5,763 nt of DNA, from contig CAMSEX010000078.1 of NCBI GenBank assembly GCA_947057875.1, positions 1-5,763 on the forward strand. The letters are read 5' to 3'. Under the pieces are notes generated by a model that saw only the letters and a list, made by a program, of their open reading frames with translations, made no database searches and was not told where the DNA came from. Position 1 is the first letter of the stretch; each line of letters begins with the position of its first letter. Origin of the DNA: an uncultured Clostridium sp. (GTDB lineage: Bacteria > Bacillota > Clostridia > TANB77 > CAG-508). Below are positions 1 through 5,763 of the stretch, piece by piece. The position numbers and the translations under genes are program-made.

Positions 1-45
1 GATGACGAGAGGTGACTGGAGTTCAGACGTGTGCTCTTCCGATCT
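1..45 (+). other. Illumina TruSeq P7/read-2 adapter with i7 index (assembly artefact)
   Basis: This stretch is synthetic, not genomic. Positions 12-45 match the 34-base Illumina multiplexing (read 2) adapter from end to end, beginning GTGACTGGAGTTC and finishing GCTCTTCCGATCT. The three bases at 1-3 (GAT) fit the end of the P7 arm, which finishes CGAGAT. The eight bases at 4-11 (GACGAGAG) then sit exactly where the sample index belongs; an index read would report CTCTCGTC, which I recall as one of the standard 8-base unique dual indexes. TruSeq ligation is T/A, so the last T (position 45) belongs to the adapter and genomic sequence most likely starts at 46. The left edge is therefore a contig end built on untrimmed reads. 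Confidence 0.97.
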
Positions 46-1028
46 TAAATCATTGGTTTATAGGGCATATAAACTTCCCCAATAAATTCTGTAAATTCTG
101 CGCCAAAACCTTTTTTAAAACGATACAATCCATATTGCGGATGGCTCTCATCCACTACACCTGAAACGCCACGAAAATCATACACTTCATGCCCATTTTG
201 AATCGCTTCTTTTATCATCGTCCATTGAAGCAAATAGTTTGGCATCAAATTTCGATGCGAATTTGAACTTGCCCCATACAAATACCATGTTTTTTTACCA
301 AACATAATTGGAATAATTCCCGCAATTGGCTTGTCCTCATGATATGCCATCAATAATTTCATGTGATTTGGAGCTAAACAATCATACATTTTTTCAAAAT
401 ACGCCAAAGAACGAATGATAAAATCATCCCTCTTTCCTGTTTCCTCCATAATGTCATGAAAATCCTTCAAATCCGCTTTTGTTCCTTCTTTTATCACAAC
501 CCCTTTTTTATTCGCCAAACGAATATTATAACGCGTTTTTGAATGAAAATTGCTAAATACTTCATCTTCTGTCTTTCCTTTAATATCTAACTGAAAAACA
601 AAACGTGGCTGAATTTCGTCCTTAAAATCCTTGCTATCATCTTTGATTTTATAGCCAACATTTTCAGCAATCTCACGAAACTTCGTATCAGACTTCAAAA
701 TATCTGGCTCAATACGAAGCACAAAAGCCTTATACTTTTTCGCAAGTACACTAGCCCCTTCTGTCAAATCACGAATTACCTTTTCGTCATAAATATCACA
801 AACAGGTCCTCTTGCAGAATACATCAAATTCCCAAAAATTGGAATTTTACGTATCCACACACACAAGCTACCTTTTATGTTGCCATTTTCGTCTTCAGAC
901 AAAATCACTTCTTTTATCCAACTCGTTTTGACTTCTCCCCATTCCAAAGATTGCTGAAAATTACATCTTGGATGTTTTTCCAAAAATTCCTTATATTTTG
1001 TTTTATCTTTTTCTGTTAATAATCTCAT
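45..1028 (-). CDS. FemX/FemABX-family peptidoglycan branching aminoacyltransferase, C-terminus probably cut
   Basis: A cytosolic FemABX-family enzyme, a tandem GNAT fold that moves an amino acid from aminoacyl-tRNA onto a peptidoglycan precursor to start or extend the cross-bridge. Seen: 327 residues with the family segment KTRYNIRLANKKGV (164-177), AGIIPIMFGKKTWYLYGASS (236-255), YDFRGVSG (283-290) and GLYRFKKGFGAEFTEFIGEV (300-319). F304-K305 lie in the motif that holds the functionally important Phe-Lys pair of Weissella viridescens FemX (335 aa). The start ATG overlaps the cysS stop as ATGA and has AAAGGG five bases upstream. The apparent TAA stop uses position 45, the last adapter base, so only TA is genomic. 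If the true base is a pyrimidine the codon is Tyr and the protein runs on, as the family's usual length suggests. The amino acid added (Gly, Ala, Ser or other) cannot be told from sequence. The family call is firm; the end is not. Confidence 0.9.
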   Translation of the reverse strand: MRLLTEKDKTKYKEFLEKHPRCNFQQSLEWGEVKTSWIKEVILSEDENGNIKGSLCVWIRKIPIFGNLMYSARGPVCDIYDEKVIRDLTEGASVLAKKYKAFVLRIEPDILKSDTKFREIAENVGYKIKDDSKDFKDEIQPRFVFQLDIKGKTEDEVFSNFHSKTRYNIRLANKKGVVIKEGTKADLKDFHDIMEETGKRDDFIIRSLAYFEKMYDCLAPNHMKLLMAYHEDKPIAGIIPIMFGKKTWYLYGASSNSHRNLMPNYLLQWTMIKEAIQNGHEVYDFRGVSGVVDESHPQYGLYRFKKGFGAEFTEFIGEVYMPYKPMI

Positions 1029-2410
1029 ACTTTCCCTTTCTCTACTACCGTTCCTTCCTTCGTGTCTTTAACGGTATATCCTTTTTCCATCAGCACATCA
1101 CGAAGTCTGTCTGACTCCGCCCAATTTTTACTTTGACGCGCCTCGTCTCTTTGTTTGACAAGCTCCAAAATTTCTTGTGGCAATTCCTTTTCTTCTGGCT
1201 CATAATGTGCCAAATCAAATCCTAAAACTTGGTCAAACTTTAACAACAAATCTCTCAATTGTTTTGACTTTTTCGGATATTTGACCACTTCCCAAACAAC
1301 ACTCATCGCAACTGGCATATTCAAATCATCATTAATGGCCTCTAAAAAGCGATTTTCAAAATCTTGCAAAACCTTACTTTCCACCATTTCTGTACCATTT
1401 TTATGTTTCAAATAACCTTCGCGAAGTCTTGAAAGTGCCACTTTGCTACTATCCATAGTATCCCATGTAAAATTAATTTTATTTCGATAATTAGAAGCAA
1501 AATTAAACATTCTGTACACAAGTGGCTCATAGCCTCTGTCTGCCAAATCTTGCAATGTATATAAATTATTCAAACTTTTTGACATTTTTCCACCATCAAT
1601 TGTCAAAAAGTCAACATGCATCCAAAAATTGGCTGGAATTTTTCCACAAAAACCTTTACTTTGGGCAATCTCGTTTTCATGATGAATCGGAATATGGTCA
1701 ATACCACCTGTATGAATATCAAACTGCTCGCCCAAATATTGGTAGCTCATTGCTGAGCATTCCAAATGCCAACCCGGATAGCATTTTCCCCAAAAAGTAT
1801 CCCACTTCATCAAATGATTTTCTGGTGCTTTAATCCAAAGTGCAAAATCCGAAATATTTTTCTTCTCGCTATCAAATTCAACACGTGCACCAGCTTTTTG
1901 CTCCTCTACATTGCGGTTTGACAAAACGCCATATTTATCTAACTTTGATGTATCAAAATAAATCGTATTTTCTGTCTCATAAGAGTAACCATTTTCAATA
2001 ATTTTCTGAACATACTTTTCCATTACATCAATATGTTCTGTCGCACGAGCAATGATTTCTGGTTGGTCAATGTTTAATTTACCAATATCCTTTAAAAATG
2101 CATCCATATAAAACTGCGCAATTTCAAATGGGTCTTTTTTCTCTCTTTTTGCCGCTTTTAGCATTTTATCTTCGCCTTCATCGCTATCCGAAGTCAAATG
2201 TCCTACATCGGTTATATTCATCACATGCTTTAACGTATAACCATTGTATTTTAATGCTCTGCGAAGCGTATCCATAAAAAGATACGCACGCAAATTTCCA
2301 ATATGAGCATAACCATACACAGTTGGTCCACAAGAATACAATCTCACTTCTTGAGGTTTGATTGGCTTAAAGTCTTCTATTTTTCGAGACAAAGTATTAT
2401 AAATTTTCAT
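1025..2410 (-). CDS. cysS: Cysteinyl-tRNA synthetase
   Basis: Class I aminoacyl-tRNA synthetase that charges tRNA-Cys with cysteine using ATP in the cytosol. It is 461 residues, the same length as the E. coli enzyme, so it looks complete. The Rossmann catalytic domain carries the HIGH-type signature HIGN at 36-39 and KMSKS at 275-279. The four zinc ligands that select cysteine are visible: C27 (YSCGPTVY), C218 (GWHLECSAM), H243 and E247 (HHENE), with the same spacing as in E. coli. W214 corresponds to the conserved Trp of the cysteine pocket. The C-terminal part (about 320-461) is the helical anticodon-binding region, ending in the usual ARQSKNWAESDRLRD and DTKEGTVV pattern. The start follows AAAAGGGG by eight bases. 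It lies 39 bases after the PBP gene and overlaps the femX-like gene by four bases, so co-transcription is likely. Confidence 0.98.
   Translation of the reverse strand: MKIYNTLSRKIEDFKPIKPQEVRLYSCGPTVYGYAHIGNLRAYLFMDTLRRALKYNGYTLKHVMNITDVGHLTSDSDEGEDKMLKAAKREKKDPFEIAQFYMDAFLKDIGKLNIDQPEIIARATEHIDVMEKYVQKIIENGYSYETENTIYFDTSKLDKYGVLSNRNVEEQKAGARVEFDSEKKNISDFALWIKAPENHLMKWDTFWGKCYPGWHLECSAMSYQYLGEQFDIHTGGIDHIPIHHENEIAQSKGFCGKIPANFWMHVDFLTIDGGKMSKSLNNLYTLQDLADRGYEPLVYRMFNFASNYRNKINFTWDTMDSSKVALSRLREGYLKHKNGTEMVESKVLQDFENRFLEAINDDLNMPVAMSVVWEVVKYPKKSKQLRDLLLKFDQVLGFDLAHYEPEEKELPQEILELVKQRDEARQSKNWAESDRLRDVLMEKGYTVKDTKEGTVVEKGKV
1034..1040 (-). promoter_or_regulatory. Ribosome binding site of the femX-like gene, inside cysS
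   Basis: On the minus strand GAAAGGG lies five bases before the ATG at 1028, within the last codons of cysS. Together with the ATGA stop/start overlap, this supports the chosen start and suggests translational coupling of the two genes. Confidence 0.7.
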
Positions 2411-2418
2411 ACAGAATT

Positions 2419-2426
2419 CCCCTTTT
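2419..2426 (-). promoter_or_regulatory. Ribosome binding site of cysS
   Basis: The minus strand reads AAAAGGGG followed by an eight-base spacer and the cysS ATG at 2410. It lies in the 39-base gap after the PBP stop. It fixes the start that gives the full 461-residue protein. Confidence 0.75.
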
Positions 2427-2449
2427 GCTTTACAAAATTTCTTATACTT

Positions 2450-5095
2450 TTATGTATTGCCTTCTGGTGTTGAAGGCTCTGTCGGTGGTGTTTCTGGAGG
2501 CGTTGGATTAGTTGGCGGCTCTGGTGGTGTCGTTGGCGGTGTTGTTGTATTTGTAGTTGAATCTGGTGGAGCAGGTGTCTCAGGTGTTGGTGTTGTTGTA
2601 TTGGTTGTCGTTGACCCTGATGAGTTTTCTGTTGTTGTATTAGTAGGCTTCGTAGTATTGGTTGTATTTCCAGAAGAACCACTTAAATCTACCACTGGCG
2701 TAGCCGGAACTGGTGTCTGTAATGGCGATGCCGTGTGTGGACATACCCCAGTTGGTGCGCTACCTGAAGCACTGCTTCCATTGGATGACCAAGAAGCATC
2801 TCTTTCCTTTGGTGGTGTTCCATTATAATATCTCCATTCGCCAAATGGGCAACCTTCACAACATAGCAAATCTGTTTGTGTACAAACCATTGCTTTGGTA
2901 TGACCATCGCAAGCCTCTGGCACCGTATTTTCTGTAAATACTTCTGTGTAAGTTCCTGAACAAGTACCTGCTGCTTTCAATCCTGATGCCTTACATACTT
3001 TTACCTCAACAATTCCTTCTGGTTTTATAAATTCTGCATTTGGTAAATCCTCATGAATTTTTGTCATAACCTCAGACCAAATTCGTCCTGCAGGATTGCC
3101 ATTATTATATCTTACTTCCGCATTGGTCTCATAACCATACCAGCAAACTGCTGTATAATATGGTGTAAAACCACAAAGCCATCGGTCAAAATCGTCATTA
3201 GTTGTACCTGTTTTAGCTGCTACATTCATTCCTTTAATCGCACAATATTTTGCTGTTCCGCTTGTGCCAAGTACTGGCTCTGTTAAAATATTTTTTTCGA
3301 TATACGCATTTTGTTTACTCATCACAGTATTGACTTTTTGTTTTGGTTCAAATTCGACATTATCTTGCTTATCTGTTACATATTTATAAAAAGTTGGCTG
3401 AATATAAGTTCCGTCATTGGCAATAGTAGCATATGCTCCTGCCATTTCAAGTGGTGTCACACCGTCGCCTAAACCACCTAAAGCAAGTGACAATCCCTCA
3501 TTTCCTGACAGAGGCAACCCAACACTTTCACAAAAATCAATCGCTCTATCAACCCCAATATCCGATAAGGCTTTGACATGCGGAATATTGGACGAAATTT
3601 CAATCGCATGACGCATTGTCATCAATCCTTTAAAACCTGAATATTGGTTTTTTGGATTATATTTTCCTTTGTCAAATGCCGTCTGCGCATCATTGTAAAC
3701 AGTTGCTGCATTAATCGTTCCTGTTTCCAAACCTGGTGCAATAACAGAAATTGGTTTCATAGAAGAACCTGTTGATTTACGTAATCTTGTTGGAAGATTC
3801 AAATAACCAATTTTTGTAGTTGTTACTCGTTCTCCCTTTTCTCCAACAGCTGTTGCTGCTGCTACTACATTTCCTGTTGTATGGTCCACAATTACCATGG
3901 TCGGAATTGAAGTTTGTCTTAATTTTGTTTTATCTTTTTTCGTAATTGTTGATTCTGTATAGTATTTATCTTGCTTAATGACTTCTTCTAGTTTCGCTTG
4001 TACTGCCGTATCCTGTGTTGTATAAATTTTTAAACCACCACTATACAAATAAGTTTCAGCAAGCGATTGGCTCATATTTTTTTCTTCCATCATTTGCGCC
4101 AAAATTTGCTCTAAAGCTGCCTCTACTGCATAGGTTACTTCAATTGTTGGCGAAGTGTCTCCATTTTGGAAGTTTAAGCCATTGTCTACTTCTCCTACTG
4201 CTCCATCGTATTGTTCTTGATTAATAACCCCAAGTTCCTGCATTTTTTTCAAAACTGTTTTGGTTCTTTTTTTGATATTTTCTTGTTTTTTTTGCGTTTT
4301 CTCTGCATTTTCTGTATCTATAAAAGGATTGTAGGCATTGGGCGAATGGTTAATTCCTGCCATAAAAGCGCATTCTGCAATACTCAAATCAGCAGGCTTC
4401 TTGTTGAAATAGTAGAGCGCACCAAGTTCCACACCATTGATGTCATTTCCACCTATGAAAATTAAATTTAAGTACAATTCCAAAATTTGGTCTTTTGACA
4501 AATATTGCTCAACTTGTATTGCTTTTGACATTTCTTTAACTTTTCTGACAACACCTGCTAAGTCGCTGTCTTCCTTATCATTGGTAATATTTTTAACAAG
4601 CTGTTGCGTAATCGTACTTCCACCAAATGACGATTGTCCCGCATGAGTAATGAATGTAAGAGTTGCTGCAGCTGTTCTTTTGATATCCACACCTTGGTGT
4701 GTATAAAATCTTTCATCTTCAATTGCCACATAAGCCTTTGGCAAATATTCTCCCATTTCAGATAAAGAAATACATTTTCTTTTGGTACCACCACTCAAAG
4801 TAGCAATTAAATTTCCATCTTTATCATAAACAGTCGAATTTTCATATGGAATGACTAAATCTTCTTTACTAATCGTTAACTCATCACCAAACATACTATA
4901 AAATGCCCCAATGAGCACCCCGCTTCCTATAATGAAAGCTAATAATAAAATAATAATTAAAATTTTAATGACTTTTCCAGCTTTGGATTTTTTCTTCTTA
5001 TCTTTATTTTTTGTTTTCGTACTTTTACTTGCTTTTTTATTTATTTTTTCAGAATCGTATCTTTTTGTCTCATCATTTCTTTTTCCACTCCCCAT
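2450..5095 (-). CDS. Class A penicillin-binding protein (PBP1A-type glycosyltransferase/transpeptidase) with Cys-rich segment and Thr/Pro/Asn tail
   Basis: Bifunctional cell-wall synthase of 881 residues that polymerises lipid II and cross-links the stem peptides outside the membrane. Order: Lys-rich cytosolic N-terminus (1-41), one membrane anchor (about 42-68), then a GT51 glycosyltransferase with EDERFYTHQG (catalytic E126), GGSTITQQLVKN (158-169), RKVKE (184-188, second Glu E188) and ILELYLN (204-210). The transpeptidase domain has SSMK (S444-K447), SSN (501-503) and KTGTT (628-632), so both activities look intact. After it, residues 700-785 hold eight cysteines, including a repeated VC-x10-C unit (700-712 and 737-749). 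From about 796 to the end the protein is almost all Thr, Pro, Asn, Ser and Glu, probably a flexible tail in the wall. The start has GAGGG five bases upstream. The gene lies between fmt and cysS in the same direction. I call it PBP1A-like (ponA/mrcA type) and leave the symbol open because paralogues are common. Confidence 0.96.
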   Translation of the reverse strand: MGSGKRNDETKRYDSEKINKKASKSTKTKNKDKKKKSKAGKVIKILIIILLLAFIIGSGVLIGAFYSMFGDELTISKEDLVIPYENSTVYDKDGNLIATLSGGTKRKCISLSEMGEYLPKAYVAIEDERFYTHQGVDIKRTAAATLTFITHAGQSSFGGSTITQQLVKNITNDKEDSDLAGVVRKVKEMSKAIQVEQYLSKDQILELYLNLIFIGGNDINGVELGALYYFNKKPADLSIAECAFMAGINHSPNAYNPFIDTENAEKTQKKQENIKKRTKTVLKKMQELGVINQEQYDGAVGEVDNGLNFQNGDTSPTIEVTYAVEAALEQILAQMMEEKNMSQSLAETYLYSGGLKIYTTQDTAVQAKLEEVIKQDKYYTESTITKKDKTKLRQTSIPTMVIVDHTTGNVVAAATAVGEKGERVTTTKIGYLNLPTRLRKSTGSSMKPISVIAPGLETGTINAATVYNDAQTAFDKGKYNPKNQYSGFKGLMTMRHAIEISSNIPHVKALSDIGVDRAIDFCESVGLPLSGNEGLSLALGGLGDGVTPLEMAGAYATIANDGTYIQPTFYKYVTDKQDNVEFEPKQKVNTVMSKQNAYIEKNILTEPVLGTSGTAKYCAIKGMNVAAKTGTTNDDFDRWLCGFTPYYTAVCWYGYETNAEVRYNNGNPAGRIWSEVMTKIHEDLPNAEFIKPEGIVEVKVCKASGLKAAGTCSGTYTEVFTENTVPEACDGHTKAMVCTQTDLLCCEGCPFGEWRYYNGTPPKERDASWSSNGSSASGSAPTGVCPHTASPLQTPVPATPVVDLSGSSGNTTNTTKPTNTTTENSSGSTTTNTTTPTPETPAPPDSTTNTTTPPTTPPEPPTNPTPPETPPTEPSTPEGNT
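2453..2710 (-). repeat. Low-complexity Thr/Pro/Asn-coding tract at the end of the PBP gene
   Basis: This encodes PBP residues 796-881. The coding strand is built mainly of ACA, ACN, CCA, CCN and AAT codons, making it A/C-rich against a G/T-rich template, quite unlike the rest of the gene. There is no exact tandem unit; it is a degenerate mix of Asn-Thr runs in the first half and Thr-Pro/Pro-Glu runs in the second. The lack of stops in neighbouring frames is a by-product of this composition. Confidence 0.8.
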
Positions 5096-5099
5096 TTTA

Positions 5100-5104
5100 T
5101 CCCT
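5100..5104 (-). promoter_or_regulatory. Ribosome binding site of the PBP gene
   Basis: The minus strand reads GAGGG, then ATAAA, then the ATG at 5095. The spacing is short but workable. It supports this start, which gives the expected Lys-rich cytosolic segment ahead of the membrane anchor. Confidence 0.65.
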
Positions 5105-5119
5105 CGCTTTCTATTTTGC

Positions 5120-5148
5120 ATTATATTATATTTCATAAAAAATATAAA
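5120..5148 (-). promoter_or_regulatory. Possible sigma-A promoter for the PBP-cysS-femX genes
   Basis: In the fmt-PBP gap the minus strand has TTTATA (5143-5148), a 17-base spacer and a perfect TATAAT (5120-5125); a second TATAAT overlaps it at 5125-5130. A start near 5113 would leave a short leader containing the GAGGG site. The -35 box matches TTGACA at only four of six positions, and the gap is almost all A/T, so chance matches are easy. If real, it would let the three downstream genes be transcribed apart from fmt. Confidence 0.35.
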
Positions 5149-5157
5149 GTATAAAAT

Positions 5158-5177
5158 AAAAATTTATCCAAATTTTT
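5158..5177. repeat. A/T-only inverted repeat directly after the fmt stop
   Basis: AAAAATTT (5158-5165) and AAATTTTT (5170-5177) are perfect 8-base complements around the four-base loop ATCC. The repeat begins on the last base of the fmt stop codon. On the minus strand the second arm runs into a T-rich stretch, so it could act as a weak terminator or RNA-end signal. There is no G-C pair in the stem, so a strong intrinsic terminator is unlikely, and such repeats arise often by chance in A/T-rich gaps. Confidence 0.3.
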
Positions 5178-5763
5178 CACCGTATTTTAATTGGATTTCC
5201 TCTTAAAAAATCTTGAATACTCATTTTTTTTGCATTTTCGCCTTGTATTTCTAAAACTGACAAAACACCTAATTTAGTTTGCACAAATAAACCTTTTTGG
5301 CTGTCTGCTAAAATAACAGTTCCATTTTCTTCAGAACTCTTTGGCATTTCTTTTACCAAATCCACCTTCCAAAACTTCACTTTTTTTTGTCCTAACATAC
5401 AATATGCACCCAAAATCGGATTTAGTCCTCGAACTAAATTTTTGATGTCTTCCGCAGTTTGCTTTTCCCAATCAATTCTCGCCATATCTTTACGAATCAT
5501 TGGTGCAATCGTATACTCTTCTGTTTGTTTGGTATATTTTGCTGTCCCATTTTCAATTTGCTCGATAGCATCTAATAACAATTCACTACTGATTTTCGCC
5601 AAACGGTCCCACAATTCTCCTGTGGTCTCATTTTCCAAAATCGACACTTCTTTTTGCAAAATGATATCTCCTGCATCCATTTTTTCATTCATTTTCATAA
5701 TGGTTGTGCCAGTTATTTTATCTCCATTTAAAATCGCCCATTGAATTGGTGCAGAACCTCTAT
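5177..5763 (-). CDS. fmt: Methionyl-tRNA formyltransferase, N-terminal part beyond the window
   Basis: Formylates Met-tRNA-fMet from 10-formyltetrahydrofolate for translation initiation. The reading frame stays open to the right edge: ahead of the internal ATG at 5698 it reads RGSAPIQWAILNGDKITGTTI, the standard Fmt sequence just after the HxSLLPxxRG motif. The visible 194 residues are therefore the C-terminal part of a protein of about 310, and roughly 117 residues are missing, including the catalytic Asn and His. The third catalytic residue, the Asp of KMDAGD (D146 in E. coli), is present. A short link containing APMIRKDMARIDW leads to the C-terminal tRNA-binding (OB-like) domain with RGLNPILGAYC, where most homologues have NPxPGA. 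The end LEIQGENAKKMSIQDFLRGNPIK is typical. It lies 81 bases upstream of the PBP gene. Fmt usually sits near def and priA, which would lie to the right. Confidence 0.96.
   Translation of the reverse strand, partial: RGSAPIQWAILNGDKITGTTIMKMNEKMDAGDIILQKEVSILENETTGELWDRLAKISSELLLDAIEQIENGTAKYTKQTEEYTIAPMIRKDMARIDWEKQTAEDIKNLVRGLNPILGAYCMLGQKKVKFWKVDLVKEMPKSSEENGTVILADSQKGLFVQTKLGVLSVLEIQGENAKKMSIQDFLRGNPIKIR

Noticed and set aside
1522..1833. A plus-strand open frame of 103 codons inside cysS
   Set aside because: It is antisense to the highly conserved catalytic part of CysS, with no protein-like pattern or credible start signal.
2411..2449. A small hairpin (TTTTG-TAAAG-CAAAA) between the PBP stop and cysS as a terminator or attenuator
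   Set aside because: The stem is only five base pairs with one G-C pair and no T-tract follows; it overlaps the A-rich start of the cysS ribosome binding site and is most likely chance.
2407..2682. A minus-strand 91-codon open frame, rich in Gln and His, that ends in a TGA overlapping the cysS start
   Set aside because: It lies in another frame of the A/C-rich PBP tail, where CAA and CAC replace ACA and CCA. It has no ribosome binding site or recognisable domain, and the overlap with the cysS ATG looks like chance.
2457..2828. A plus-strand 123-codon open frame rich in Gly and Val
   Set aside because: It is the complement of the Thr/Pro-coding tract, so it gives Gly/Val codons without stops. 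It reflects composition, not a gene.
5177..5698. The internal ATG at 5698 as the start of a short Fmt-like protein
   Set aside because: The frame upstream continues to the window edge with clear Fmt sequence (RGSAPIQWAILNGDK), so this Met is internal and the gene is only cut by the window.
46..5763. A new defence, mobile or secretion system
   Set aside because: All four genes belong to well-known housekeeping families, and no repeats, integrase, transposase or unknown gene cluster is present.

Overview
The window is a stretch of low-GC Gram-positive (Firmicutes) chromosome. It is AT-rich by eye, has strong AAGGGG/GAGGG-type ribosome binding sites, and carries an fmt gene, a clostridial-style class A penicillin-binding protein and a FemX-type branching enzyme. 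The best guess is an anaerobic, gut-type member of the Clostridia, but nothing here fixes the genus. The first 45 bases are not genomic. They are an Illumina TruSeq P7-side library adapter with its 8-base index, so the left edge is a contig end with uncut adapter.

All four genes lie on the minus strand, so transcription runs from the right edge to the left. In that order they are: fmt (methionyl-tRNA formyltransferase, N-terminus beyond the window, 5177-5763); an 81-base AT-rich gap with a possible promoter and an A/T-only inverted repeat; a bifunctional class A penicillin-binding protein (2450-5095); a 39-base gap; cysS (cysteinyl-tRNA synthetase, 1025-2410); and a femX-like aminoacyl-tRNA-dependent peptidoglycan branching enzyme (45-1028). 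The last gene overlaps cysS by 4 bases (ATGA) and is cut at its C-terminal end by the adapter junction.

The genes fall into two themes. Fmt and CysS act on aminoacyl-tRNA for translation. The PBP polymerises and cross-links peptidoglycan, and the FemX-like protein would add bridge amino acids to peptidoglycan precursors using aminoacyl-tRNA. No gap exceeds 81 bases, there is no clear GC-rich terminator, and there are no RNA genes, mobile elements or CRISPR repeats.

I see no new multi-gene system. The points worth a second look are the adapter and the false end it gives femX, a cysteine-rich repeated segment plus a Thr/Pro/Asn-rich tail on the PBP, and the tight cysS-femX coupling.
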